Positions 6,771 through 16,894 of a stretch of DNA of 64,000 nt are shown here, in pieces; position 1 is the stretch's first letter; every line of letters begins with the position of its first letter. The position numbers and the translations under genes are program-made. Source of the stretch: Nocardioides aquaticus (GTDB lineage: Bacteria; Actinomycetota; Actinomycetes; Propionibacteriales; Nocardioidaceae); the NCBI RefSeq assembly GCF_018459925.1, contig NZ_CP075371.1:3968001-4032000 (forward strand). The letters run 5' to 3'. The notes under the pieces are model-generated. The model saw nothing but the letters and a program-made list of their open reading frames with translations. It ran no database searches and was not told the origin of the DNA.

Positions 6771-9002
6771 GTGAGCTCGGTTCATCCGGAGCTGTCGCAG
6801 GAGCAGGCGTTCGTGGACCGGGCGTACCAGCTCCTCGACAAAGGGTTGGGCGACGCCGAGCGGAGCATGGCCGACTTCCAGTCCCAGCACCGGTCGACGG
6901 CGGTAGCCATCCAGCGGGCACTACGAGTGCTGAAGGAGTCCAAGGGGACCGGGCAGCTCGTCTTCGGCAAGATGCGCTCGGACGGCGAGGACCTCTACAT
7001 CGGTCGTCGGCGGGTCCGTGACGAGAACTACGAGCCTGTGGTCGTGGGCTGGCACGCCCCCGCCGCCCAGGCGTTCTACGAAGCATCGCCGACCGAACCC
7101 GGTGATCTCTCGCTGAAGCGAGTCTTCACCGAGGAGCAGCGTCGTCTCGTCCGCGTGATCGACGAAATCGTCGCTTCGAGCGCAGGTGACGCGTCCGACC
7201 CCGGGGTGGGATCCGCTTTCAGCGACGCCCTGCTCGAGGAGCTGGACCGCTCCCGGGACGGCGCGATGCGCGACGTTGTCGCGACCATCCAGTCCGAGCA
7301 GTTCCGCATCATCCGGGCACCCCTGGACCGCATGGTCGTGGTCCAGGGAGGTCCCGGCACCGGCAAGACGGTCGTCGGACTCCACCGCGCCGCCTGGCTG
7401 GCCTTCAACCACGAGGAGCTCCGTCGTGCGGGGGTGCTCGTGGTCGCTCCCTCGACCACGTTCCTGACCTACGTCAGCGGCGTGCTCCCGTCGCTCGACG
7501 TGACGGACGTCGACCAGGTGGAGCTGCAGCGCCTCTACGCGGGAGAGGCAGAGGCCGTGAGCGCCGAGGAGACGGACACCGCGCGGATCAAGGGGACGGC
7601 CGCCATGGCTTCGGTGCTCGCCAGAGCTCTCGAGCAGAGGGTCGGCTGGGGCGACGACGACCTGGTGCTGAGCCTGGGTGCGGACCGCATCACGGTGCCC
7701 GCCGAGGACATCAGAGTGATCGTCTCCGACGTCTCGGCCCGACGCCTTGCTCACTCCGACGCCCGCGACCAGGTCCGGGCACGCCTGTCGCAGCTCGCCC
7801 ACGAGAAGCACCGTGAGGAGCAGCGCGCTGCCGGGCGCCCCGTCCGAGCGAACGAAGCCACCATCCGGAGGTTGTCGGCGTTCACGAACGCCGTGGACAG
7901 GATGTGGCCGAACTTCACGCCGGAGGAGCTTTTACGCAGCCTTTACGGGACGCAGACCTGGCTCCTGCGCGCCACGGACGGGCTGCTGACCCCGGACGAG
8001 CGAGCGCGGCTCTACCGACCCATGGCCGAGTCGATCGGCCAAGAGCCGTGGACCGAGGCCGACCTGTTCTGCCTGGACGAGGCCGCCGCTCTGCTCACCC
8101 GAGACACGGTGACCTACGGCCACCTCGTGGTCGACGAGGCGCAGGACCTCTCCCCCATGCAGGCCAGGGCACTGGCCAGACGATGCCCTCACGGGTCCTT
8201 CACCATCCTCGGGGATCTCGCGCAGACCACCGGCCCCTGGCTTCGACGCGACTGGACCGAGCTGACCCAGCATCTCGGGAGCACCGCGACCGACCTGCAG
8301 ACGCTCAGCATCGGTTACCGCGTCCCTGCACCGGTGCTCGAGCTCGCAGCGCACCAGCTGCCGTTGACCGGGGAAGATCTCGTGCCGCCGACCTCCATCA
8401 GGTCCGGGCTCGGGCCGCCGGAGATCCTGGACGCCGGTCCCGACGGCCTGCAGGACACCGTGGTGACCGTCGTCGAGGAGAAGGTCGCCGCCGGCATGTC
8501 GACTGCGGTGCTGGTCCCCGACGCCACCTATGACGACTGGCTGGCCTCGCTGCGGTCGGCCGACCTCGCGCCCGGGGACGGACGGGACGGTGACTTCGCC
8601 GCGAAGGTGACCGTGGTCCCCCAGTCCGGCTGCAAGGGTCTCGAGTTCGACGCGGTCGTGCTGGTGGAGCCGGCTGAGCTCGCTGCGGAGTCGCTGCACC
8701 CGCCTCGGGCGCTGTATGTCGCCATGACCCGGTGCACGCAGGACCTCACGGTCGTCCACGCAGCGCCCCTCCCTCCCGGCCTCGCAGCGCCCGCCCCCTC
8801 CCCCGCTAGGGGGGAGGACGATGCGGACGTCGAGGCCCTGGCGGAACCGGCACCGCCGGAGGACCCTCGCCTCTCCCACCCGGGCACCGAACCGCGTCCG
8901 GACCTGCACGAGATGGTCGACCGCCTCTCCGACGCTGACGCCGACCTGCTCAGGTCCCTGATCGGCCGCCTGCTCGACGAGGGGACACCTGATGCCTTCT
9001 GA
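6771..9002 (+). CDS. HelD-like superfamily I helicase (UvrD family)
   Basis: 743 aa from the GTG at 6771, nine bases after GGGGAGG. The layout fits HelD: a charged helical N-terminus, then GEDLYIGRRRVRDENYEP and the WHAPAAQAFYEA segment typical of HelD, Walker A GGPGTGKTVVG near 193, Walker B VDEAQDLS near 453, GDLAQTTG near 480, and a C-terminal SF1 core with GCKGLEFDAVV and LYVAMTRCTQ. HelD proteins release stalled or inactive RNA polymerase. This copy overlaps the following helicase-nuclease by 11 bases and sits among defence genes, so it may serve that system rather than general transcription. The start follows a 177-bp gap after the nuclease gene. Confidence 0.8.
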   Translation: MSSVHPELSQEQAFVDRAYQLLDKGLGDAERSMADFQSQHRSTAVAIQRALRVLKESKGTGQLVFGKMRSDGEDLYIGRRRVRDENYEPVVVGWHAPAAQAFYEASPTEPGDLSLKRVFTEEQRRLVRVIDEIVASSAGDASDPGVGSAFSDALLEELDRSRDGAMRDVVATIQSEQFRIIRAPLDRMVVVQGGPGTGKTVVGLHRAAWLAFNHEELRRAGVLVVAPSTTFLTYVSGVLPSLDVTDVDQVELQRLYAGEAEAVSAEETDTARIKGTAAMASVLARALEQRVGWGDDDLVLSLGADRITVPAEDIRVIVSDVSARRLAHSDARDQVRARLSQLAHEKHREEQRAAGRPVRANEATIRRLSAFTNAVDRMWPNFTPEELLRSLYGTQTWLLRATDGLLTPDERARLYRPMAESIGQEPWTEADLFCLDEAAALLTRDTVTYGHLVVDEAQDLSPMQARALARRCPHGSFTILGDLAQTTGPWLRRDWTELTQHLGSTATDLQTLSIGYRVPAPVLELAAHQLPLTGEDLVPPTSIRSGLGPPEILDAGPDGLQDTVVTVVEEKVAAGMSTAVLVPDATYDDWLASLRSADLAPGDGRDGDFAAKVTVVPQSGCKGLEFDAVVLVEPAELAAESLHPPRALYVAMTRCTQDLTVVHAAPLPPGLAAPAPSPARGEDDADVEALAEPAPPEDPRLSHPGTEPRPDLHEMVDRLSDADADLLRSLIGRLLDEGTPDAF

Positions 9003-12000
9003 ACCCCGCACGCTGACGCCCGAGCTCGAGCGTCGGCTCGCGACGCAGGTGGACGCGTGGCGCCGTGATCTGCTCACCCTCGACCGACGCCAGAAGCTGG
9101 TCTACTTCAAGCACACCCGGACGGCCTCGATCGAGGTCGCCTCGCCCGGAGCCGCGGCGCTGTTCGAGCGCGTCTCCCGACCGCTGCTGGTGGCTGCCGA
9201 CGAGGAGAACACGCCTCGGGACGCCATGGTCGTGGCGGGCAAGACCGCAGCGGAGACCGTCGCCGCCTGCCGGCGCCTCGACCTGAACGCGCAACAGGTC
9301 TACGCCGACCGTGGCTTCTGGACGCTCTACCTCGGGATCGGGATGCTCCGCTGGGTCGACCCCGCGGACGGCAAGGCGGCCGAGGCCCCCGTGGTCCTGT
9401 GTCCGGTGACGCTCAAGCGAGCGGGGAGTCAGAGTCCTTACTTCGTCTCACGCAACGAGGACGACGTCGTCGTCAACCCCGCGCTGCGTCTCCACCTGGA
9501 GAACACGTTCTCGATCAGCCTGCCGGACGTCGACCTGGACGACCCCGACCCCCGGAAGGTGATGTCGTCGTTGCGCCAGTCGGTCGCCGGTCGGGCTGAC
9601 TGGTCCGTGGACGACCGTGCGGTGATGACGACCTTCAGCTTCCACAAGGAGGCCATCTACCGCGACCTGATGGACCACGAGTCCCACGTCGTCAGCCACC
9701 CCGTGGTCCAGCTCGTGGCCCTGGGCGCTGACGCACCTCACGTCGACGCCTTCAGCTTCACCGCACCGGGCAGCAGCGGGAACATCGACGAAGAGCGGCC
9801 CCCGGAGATGCTGCACAGCATCCTCGACGCCGACTCGTCGCAGCGCGCGTGCATCATCGCAGCGCGCGACGGCCGCAGCTTCGTGATGGACGGCCCCCCG
9901 GGTACGGGCAAGAGTCAGACCATCGCCAACATCGTCGCCGAGCTCATCGCCGACGGGAAGCGGGTGCTGTTCGTCTCGGAGAAGGCTGCCGCGCTCGACG
10001 TCGTCCGCGACCGTCTCTCGGGCAAGGGGCTGGGCGACTTCACCTTCGAGCTTCACAGTCACGCCGCCACCCGGCGTGAGGTCGTGCGTCAGCTGAACGA
10101 GGCGCTGACCCGGCGTTCGACAGCCCGCGGGGCCTTCACCGAGGGCGAACGGCACACGCTTCAGCGCACACGTTCCGACCTCAGCGGCTGGGCAGCTGCG
10201 GTGAACGAGGTGCGCCCCGGGCTCGGCCGCTCGTTGTTCGAGGTCCTCGGACGGCTCGTCGAGCTGGACCAGGTCGAGCACCGCCCGCACGAGTCCCCGG
10301 CAGAATGGCTCGACCTCACGCCGACGCGGCTCGACGACCTGCTCGACACGGCCGGCCGTCTCTCGCGGGCCTGGCGACCCGCGAGAGACGGCGACGACTT
10401 CCTCTGGCGCGACCTGGCGGTCTCGCAGCACTCACGGGCTCAGATCGATGAGGCTGGTGCGGCGACTGCTGCCCTGGCGGACGAGGCCCGGGCCCTGGCC
10501 ATGCGGTCCCGGTCCGTGGACGAGGACCTCGCCCTGTCCTGGCCGACCGACGAGCGCTCCGCCCGCACCCGCCTCGCCCTGCTCGAGGCGCTCGAGGCGC
10601 GGCCGGTGGTCCCGCCGCACTGGCTCACCCGGCCAGACCTCCGGGCGGTCCTGGACCGAGCGGCTCAGCTGGAACGCGCCGTCGACGAGCACGACCGGAG
10701 CACCACCGGGCTCGCCGAGGTCGTGGGAGCCGACGGGGTGGACCGGATCGACCCGGACGCCTGCGCGGCAGTCACCGGTCTGGAGGACCTCGGCGCCGTC
10801 GTGCTCTGGAGCCCGGCGCCGTCCACCACGTCGACAGACCTGGACGCAGCCGTCGACTTCCTGCGCGAGTCACCCATTCGACTGGCGCAGGTCGTCGAGG
10901 ACGCCCGTCAGATCGGCAGCATGCTCGGCATCCCGACCGAACGGGTCACCATGCGCAGAGCGGTCGAGCTCGGCCACCTGGCCGCGCTCGGTGGGTCGTC
11001 CGCACTGCCCGAGCGCGCCTGGCTCAACCCCGCCGTCCAGGCCGCGCTCCAGGAGTCGATGCGCGCGCTCAGCTCCGTCGTCGAGCTCGTCCGAGAGCGC
11101 CGGCAGGCAGTCGAGGAGGTCTTCACCACCGAGGCTCTCAACACCGACCTGCACGCCCTCGAGGTCAGGTTCCGCGACTCGCACACCGGCCTGCGGGCCT
11201 TCAGCGCCGCGGCAAGGGCGGACAAGAAGCTCCTCCGGTCCATCAGTGTCTCCGGACGATCCGACAAGTCCGTCCGCGCACGGCTGCCCGAGGCAGTCGC
11301 CTGGCGCCGCGCGGAGGCGGCGCTCTGGGACACCGAGCAGGAGCACAGCGGCCGGCTGGGTTCCTACTACCAGCGCACCGCCACGGACTTCGGAAGGCTC
11401 GGCGACGCTCTGGAGACCGCCCGGCGCGCCGTCGAGCTGGCCGGCAACGACCTCAACGGCGGTCCGATGGGCGACCAGCTCAGCCGGGACGGGAACCCCG
11501 ACCCTCGTCTGACGGTCGTCTCCCAGAGGCTGCTCAGCGCAGCCGGCTCGTGGTCGACGGACGCGGCCAGGCTCCTCGGGGAGGAGGTGTCCGCCGGCTT
11601 GCAGGACCTCCCCGTCGACGTCGCAGCGGATCGCGCCCAGGACACCTTCGTGGCGCTGGAGCCGGTGGGCGCTGCTGTCCGTCATGTGTCGGTGGCTGCG
11701 GGTGGCCCTCGCACCGTCGAGCAGGCGGTGCTCGTCCACGCGCACTCCATCCGGCTCGCCTCGGCCCTGGTCAAGATCTACGACTCGTACTCAGCGGACC
11801 AGGAGCTCCTCGGGGACCTGTACCAGGGCCTCGCCACCGACTGGGGGGACATGAGGAAGGCGCTCGACTGGACGACTGGTGTGCGCGACCTTCTCGGCGG
11901 TGCCGCGCTCGACCGGCAGGCCGAGCGCATGCTGAAGCCGGTCGTCCTGTCGAGCGACCTCCGCGCGTCGCTGGAGACCTTCGGCCGTGCCCTGGACCGC

Positions 12001-14432
12001 TGGTCGGTCCTGTTCGAGGGTTCGCGCGCGCTCGTTCTGCGTGCAGAGGTCGCATCCGACCTCGGGGACGGAGTGACGCTGCTCGACGACATGCACCGTT
12101 CTCACGTGACCGACATCAACGAGTGGGACGCCTACGAGACGTTGAGCCGTTCGCTGGCACAGTCAGAACTCCAGGCGGTGGTCCGACACCTGGTGCGGTC
12201 GAGGACCGACGCCACCGCGGTCCCGGGTGCGATCGAGTGGACCGTGCTGCAGGCCTGGACCGAGGCTGTCGTCGCCTCCGACGAGCGTCTGGTGCTCAGT
12301 CGCTCCGCTGACAGGGACTCGCTGGTCGAGAAGTTCCGCAACCTGGACCGCGACCAGGTCGGTCGCGCCAACATCTCTGTGGCAGCGGCGTGCAGTGCCC
12401 GGCGGCCGAGCTCGGTCACGGGCTCCTCGGTCCAGCTGATCCGACGCGAGGCGCAGAAGAAGACACGCCACCTCCCTATCCGCGACCTCCTCGCGCGGAC
12501 TCACGAGATCGTGCAGGAGCTCAAGCCCTGCTTCATGATGAGTCCGCTCTCGGTGTCGCAGTTCCTACCGGGTGACATGACCTTCGACACCGTCATCTTC
12601 GACGAGGCCTCCCAGGTGCTGCCCTCGGACGCCATCAACTGCATCTACCGGGCGGGTCAGCTCATCGTGGCGGGTGACGAGAAGCAGCTGCCTCCGACCT
12701 CCTTCTTCGCCCAGGCCGTCAGCGACGAGGACGTCGACGAGGACCTCGACCTCTTCGAGTGCGTCCTCAAGTCCTGCAAGAGCTCGCTGCCGTCCCTCCC
12801 GCTCACCTGGCACTACCGCAGCCAGCACGAGTCCCTCATCACCTACAGCAACTACCGCTTCTACACGCCTGACGGCGACGCCCTCCAGACGTTCCCCGGT
12901 GCGACGTACAGCGCGCCAGACCTCGGGGTGGAGTCGTACGTCGTCAACGGCGTCTACCAGCGCGGGAGCAGCCGGGACAACCCGGTCGAGGCAGAGGCCG
13001 TGGTCGACCGTGTGCTGTTCCACCGTCAGCAGCATCCTCACCTCTCCATCGGTGTCGTCACCTTCTCGTCGGCACAGGAGAACGCCATCGCCGCCGCCCT
13101 CGAGCGCAGGTCGTTGTCCGAGCCGTCGCTGGCCGGTCTGCTCGACGACCACGACCGCCTGAACGGGTTCTTCGTCAAGAACCTCGAGAACGTCCAGGGC
13201 GACGAGCGCGACATCATCGTCTTCAGCATCGGGTACGGACCCGACGACCAGGGCCGGTTCACGATGAACTTCGGTCCGGTGGGACGTCAGGGCGGATGGC
13301 GCCGGCTGAACGTCGCCATCACCCGTGCCAGACGCCGGGTCGAGGTCGTGACGTCCTTCCGCGCCGGTGAGATGCGTGAGGGGTCCAACGAGAGCCTGGC
13401 TCATCTCCGCGGCTACCTCGACTTCGCGGAACGTGGACCGTCAGCGCTCGGCATCGAGGACGCGGACGACGGCCGGGACGACAGCGACGCACTGGTGCGG
13501 GACGTCGTGGCAGAGATCAGCTCCTGGGGGTACGACGTGTCGACGAAGGTCGGGAGCGCCGCCTACCGCGTGGACATCGCGGTACGGCACCCGGACCGTC
13601 CGGGCGAGTACGTGGTCGGCATCGAGTGCGACGGGCCGACCTACAGGGACGCAGCCAGCGCCCGCGACCGCGACCGTCTGCGGGAGTCCGTTCTCCGCGG
13701 GCTCGGGTGGCGCCTGCACCGGGTCTGGGCCGTCGCCTGGTACCGCGACCGTCGCCAGGAGTCCGCCCGGCTGCGCCAAGCCATCGACGCTGCCATCTCC
13801 GGCGGCAGCGGCACGAACCTCCCGGAGGCCCCGGCGCCGGTCGCACTGGAGACCGAGGAGGTGGACCTCGACGCTGCACCGGACTGGGCAGTGCCCTACC
13901 GCGCGTTCCTCCGCTCCCCCGGGGGACCAGCCACCCCTTGGCCTCGGTCGAGGCACGACCTGCGCTGCAGGCCTACATCTCCCAGGTGCTGGCCACAGAG
14001 GCTCCGGTTCACCGCGACCTGCTCTCGAAGCGGGTGCGTGAGGCGTTCGGAGTCGGGCGGGTCGGGTCGGCGATCAGGCAGAACGTCGAGTTCGTCACCA
14101 CTCGCCTCACGATCGAGGGCGAGCCGGTGACCACCGACATGGGCGGGTTCTTCCGTCTGGGGCCCGCAGAGCGGGTACGGGTGCCGGCCGACGACGACGA
14201 GATCCGCACCGTCGCCCAGATGCCACCGGACGAGATGGACCTCGCCGTCGTGAACCTGACCCGGGACGCCGTGACGGTGGAGGACGAGGCCCTAGTGGGC
14301 GCGGTGTGTCGCCTCTTCGGCTGGCGTCGGGCAGGCGGAGACATCCAGGCCGCTGTGCAGACCTCGGTGGACCGCTGCCTGCGCGCGGGGACGCTCGTGC
14401 GGCAGTCGAGCGGGGTGCTGCGGGCAGCCTAG
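8992..14432 (+). CDS. Giant DUF4011 helicase with Vsr/MTES_1575-type nuclease and DUF3320, frame-broken near 13916-13925
   Basis: The frame from the ATG at 8992 encodes a DUF4011-like start (LDRRQKLVYFKHTR), Walker A GPPGTGKSQT near 301, a long helical insert, Walker B FDEASQ near 1203, SF1 motifs including WHYRSQHE and NVAITRARRR, and a nuclease of the REase_MTES_1575 (Vsr-like) type around 1540 (GIECDGPTYRD). The expected DUF3320 C-terminus (SVEARPALQAYISQ onward) is intact but in the frame one base back, ending at a TAG at 14432. The open frame itself runs to 14130. The switch falls at CCCCCGGGGG (13916-13925), consistent with a one-base loss, a sequencing error in a homopolymer, or slippage. 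Similar DUF4011-helicase-nuclease proteins are known antiphage genes. It overlaps the HelD-like gene by 11 bases. Confidence 0.75.
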
Positions 14433-14873
14433 ATTGTGCCAGCCACAGATCTGCGATCCGGGCCCGCCATCGACTCCGAACGTGGTGGTCGCGGCATTCC
14501 GCTCCACCGAAGAGTCACCCGCCGATAGACAAACCGATTCTCGGCGATCAAGCACTGCTCTCGGAGAACCGCAATAGCACCGCACCCGCGGTGCAATTGA
14601 TGTAGGCAGTACATGTGATCTCCCGGCACGAAACCCTGAGCCGGTGCCACCCCGGCGTTCCGCCGGAACGGCACCTGCAACTCGACTGACACGAGGTCGG
14701 GCAATCGACGCAAACTGTCTCCCCCGCAGAAGTTGTCGCGCAGAGTACAACTCCCCGCAGACGACTACGGCGCCAATCAGTCCGCCCGCGAGGTTAATCC
14801 AGTCCGGTTCCTGAGCGAGAAGCCCGACATCAATCACAGCGCCCAGTCGATCCGCTCCAAGCGAAAGGCCTAG
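14433..14873. other. Intergenic stretch with no supported gene
   Basis: 441 bp between the helicase-nuclease and the GIY-YIG gene. On the minus strand, roughly 14690-14870, a short reading has a hydrophobic run (PDWINLAGGLIGAVVV) that could be a relic of a membrane protein. It has no usable start and it runs into both neighbours, so I do not call a gene. Confidence 0.4.
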
Positions 14874-15677
14874 ATGACCCAGCCACTGGACGACGATCAG
14901 GAACACGCTGGCGACCCCGCTCCCGCCTACGACCGGGAGGCGGAGGTCCGCAGGGTCTTGGCGAGCGACGAGAGCCTGATGGGGCGCATCTACTGCTACG
15001 AGCGTGACAAGCTCACGCCCCAGCAGATCGCAGATGCGGAGGGCAATCAGACGCCCGCATTCGTCTACAACTACCGGCTCCAGATCAACTCCATCGTCCA
15101 CGGCGAGGTCCCCGACAGTGCGTGGGTGGCACGAGGCGTGGCAGCAAAACTCCGCCGCTGGCTAAGGGTCGTTGAGCTGTCTCCCGATCTCCGACGCGAT
15201 CTGCAGAAGCTCGAGTCGACAGCCAGGAGCCGGGCCGACGACCCCGACGCGGAGGCTGACCTTCTCAAAGAGGCGGTCACCAAGACCGTCGAAGCAGAGC
15301 AAAAAGCCGGAGCCGGCATCTACGTCTACACGCTCCCCCACTACCTTAAGCACCCAATCGACCCCGCGTCTGGCAAGACGCTGTTGAAGGTCGGACACTC
15401 CGCGAGGGATGCTCACTACCGAGCCGGATCCCAGGGCAGGTTGACTGCGCTGCCCGAAGATCCGCTCCTCCTGAGGATCTACCCGGCGCAGGAGTCGTCC
15501 AAGACCGAGCGGGAGTTCCACGCCTGGCTCCGCGATGCCGACCACGTCGCGGGCCGCACGCGCCGCGCCGGCTCCGAGTGGTTCGTGACCTCGGTCAAGT
15601 TCCTCGACCGGATCGCAGGGTCACTGAACCTCGAGGTGATCGAGGTCAACCAGTTCGACACGAGCGACGACGCATGA
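14874..15677 (+). CDS. T5orf172/GIY-YIG-like nuclease-domain protein
   Basis: 267 aa. AAAGG lies five bases before the ATG. Residues 1-145 are mostly helical and charged, with no named domain. From about 148 a T5orf172-type GIY-YIG domain follows: GIYVYTLPHYL, LLKVGHSARD, a RIYPAQESSKTEREFHAWL helix with the conserved Glu, and SEWFVTSVKFLD. GIY-YIG domains cut DNA or nick it. It is the first gene of four with overlapping ends (ATGA with the next gene), so the four proteins are probably made together as one defence module. Confidence 0.75.
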   Translation: MTQPLDDDQEHAGDPAPAYDREAEVRRVLASDESLMGRIYCYERDKLTPQQIADAEGNQTPAFVYNYRLQINSIVHGEVPDSAWVARGVAAKLRRWLRVVELSPDLRRDLQKLESTARSRADDPDAEADLLKEAVTKTVEAEQKAGAGIYVYTLPHYLKHPIDPASGKTLLKVGHSARDAHYRAGSQGRLTALPEDPLLLRIYPAQESSKTEREFHAWLRDADHVAGRTRRAGSEWFVTSVKFLDRIAGSLNLEVIEVNQFDTSDDA

Positions 15678-16894
15678 CCTCGGTCTTCGGGTGGCTCGAT
15701 CAGGACGACGCCCAACGCGCAGCGATGAGTGACGTCATCAAGATGTTCCAGGACCCCGGAAGTGTCGACGAGCTCGGTGTCGGCGCGATCCGCGACGCCT
15801 ACTCCAACTCGTTCTTCCCAGGGACTTCGGTGCTGCACACCCGTGTGCGCTACCTCCTCTTCGTACCCTGGCTGATCCAGGAGGCGTCCCGGCGCGGCAA
15901 GCCGATGGACCAGGCCCGCAAGGAGCTACGGGAGCACGAGGTTCGATTGATCCGTTCCCTGATCGAAGGCGGGATGAAGTCCGGAGTCATCGGCAGCCAG
16001 GCGCAGGACCGGCTCAAGACGATGCCGAGCCAGACCTACTGGCCCGCTCTTCAACGACTCGGCATCGTCCGGTGGGACGTCAGCATCGACTCACATCTGC
16101 GCCGAGCGACCCAGAGCGCGCGCCTCGGCGTCGAGGTCACCGAGGCAGACTCGCCAGACCGTGGCAGCGTCGACCTCGGCTGTGACCGGCAACTGCCACC
16201 GCGGCCCCGAGACCTGCTCACCTCAGCGACATTCGACCTCACCACCGACGAGGCCTCCTACCTTCAGTCGGTGTTCGCACGTCTCCCCGGCAACAGCCTC
16301 TTGTCGTGGCTGGCGGTACGCCCGGAGGCCGCCACCGGTGACCGCCTGTGGGACTCACCCGCTGTCGCGGGACTGCCAGCGGAACTGGGAAGCCGCGTCG
16401 ACCACGCCCGACGACTGCACCACGCGTGGCACGGCGCACCCCTTCTCTACAACCTAATGCTTGCCGAACTCGAGGAGAACGACGACCTGACCGAGGAATA
16501 CCACGAGCGACTGACGAGGTGGGAAGACGAGCTGCACGACCACCGCGTGTTCGAAGGCTGGTCCAGACCCGACTTCTGGACCGTCACCCAGGCTCTGAAC
16601 CCGCGACTTCGCCGCAGCACCCGAAGCTTCGTGGAGCGCTGGTTTGAGCTGGCCGAGGCTGGCGAGCACGCGGGCAAGGACGCCCGCGAGCTCGTCCGAA
16701 CCCGCGAAATGCAGCTGAAGAATAGGCGTAGCCGGCTGTTGGACGCGCAAGCGCGCCAGACGTGGACCCCGGGAGCTGGCACAGGGCGCCTCGCCTTCCG
16801 GTGGGACATCGCCCGCAGTTTCCTCGGCGACGTGCGCGCCGCCCTCGACCCCGACCTCACCTCGGCGGGCGCCGTCGAGCCGGAGCGTGCCTGA
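15674..16894 (+). CDS. DUF6361 family protein
   Basis: 406 aa, starting at the ATG that overlaps the previous stop codon (ATGA). The N-terminus MTSVFGWLDQDDAQRAAM and the block RDAYSNSFFPGTSVLHTRVRYLLFVPWL are the hallmarks of DUF6361. The rest is helical, with YLQSVFARLPGNSLLSWL and a basic C-terminus. The function is unknown. In other genomes the family is found beside phospholipase-D-like and helicase genes, the same order as here. It overlaps the next gene by one base (TGATG). No catalytic motif is evident, so a structural or sensor role is possible (inference). Confidence 0.7.
   Translation: MTSVFGWLDQDDAQRAAMSDVIKMFQDPGSVDELGVGAIRDAYSNSFFPGTSVLHTRVRYLLFVPWLIQEASRRGKPMDQARKELREHEVRLIRSLIEGGMKSGVIGSQAQDRLKTMPSQTYWPALQRLGIVRWDVSIDSHLRRATQSARLGVEVTEADSPDRGSVDLGCDRQLPPRPRDLLTSATFDLTTDEASYLQSVFARLPGNSLLSWLAVRPEAATGDRLWDSPAVAGLPAELGSRVDHARRLHHAWHGAPLLYNLMLAELEENDDLTEEYHERLTRWEDELHDHRVFEGWSRPDFWTVTQALNPRLRRSTRSFVERWFELAEAGEHAGKDARELVRTREMQLKNRRSRLLDAQARQTWTPGAGTGRLAFRWDIARSFLGDVRAALDPDLTSAGAVEPERA

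Noticed and set aside
14292..15101. Minus-strand frame across the gap at 14.4-14.9 kb
   Set aside because: Overlaps the well-supported helicase-nuclease end and the GIY-YIG start; only a short hydrophobic run looks protein-like and there is no good start.
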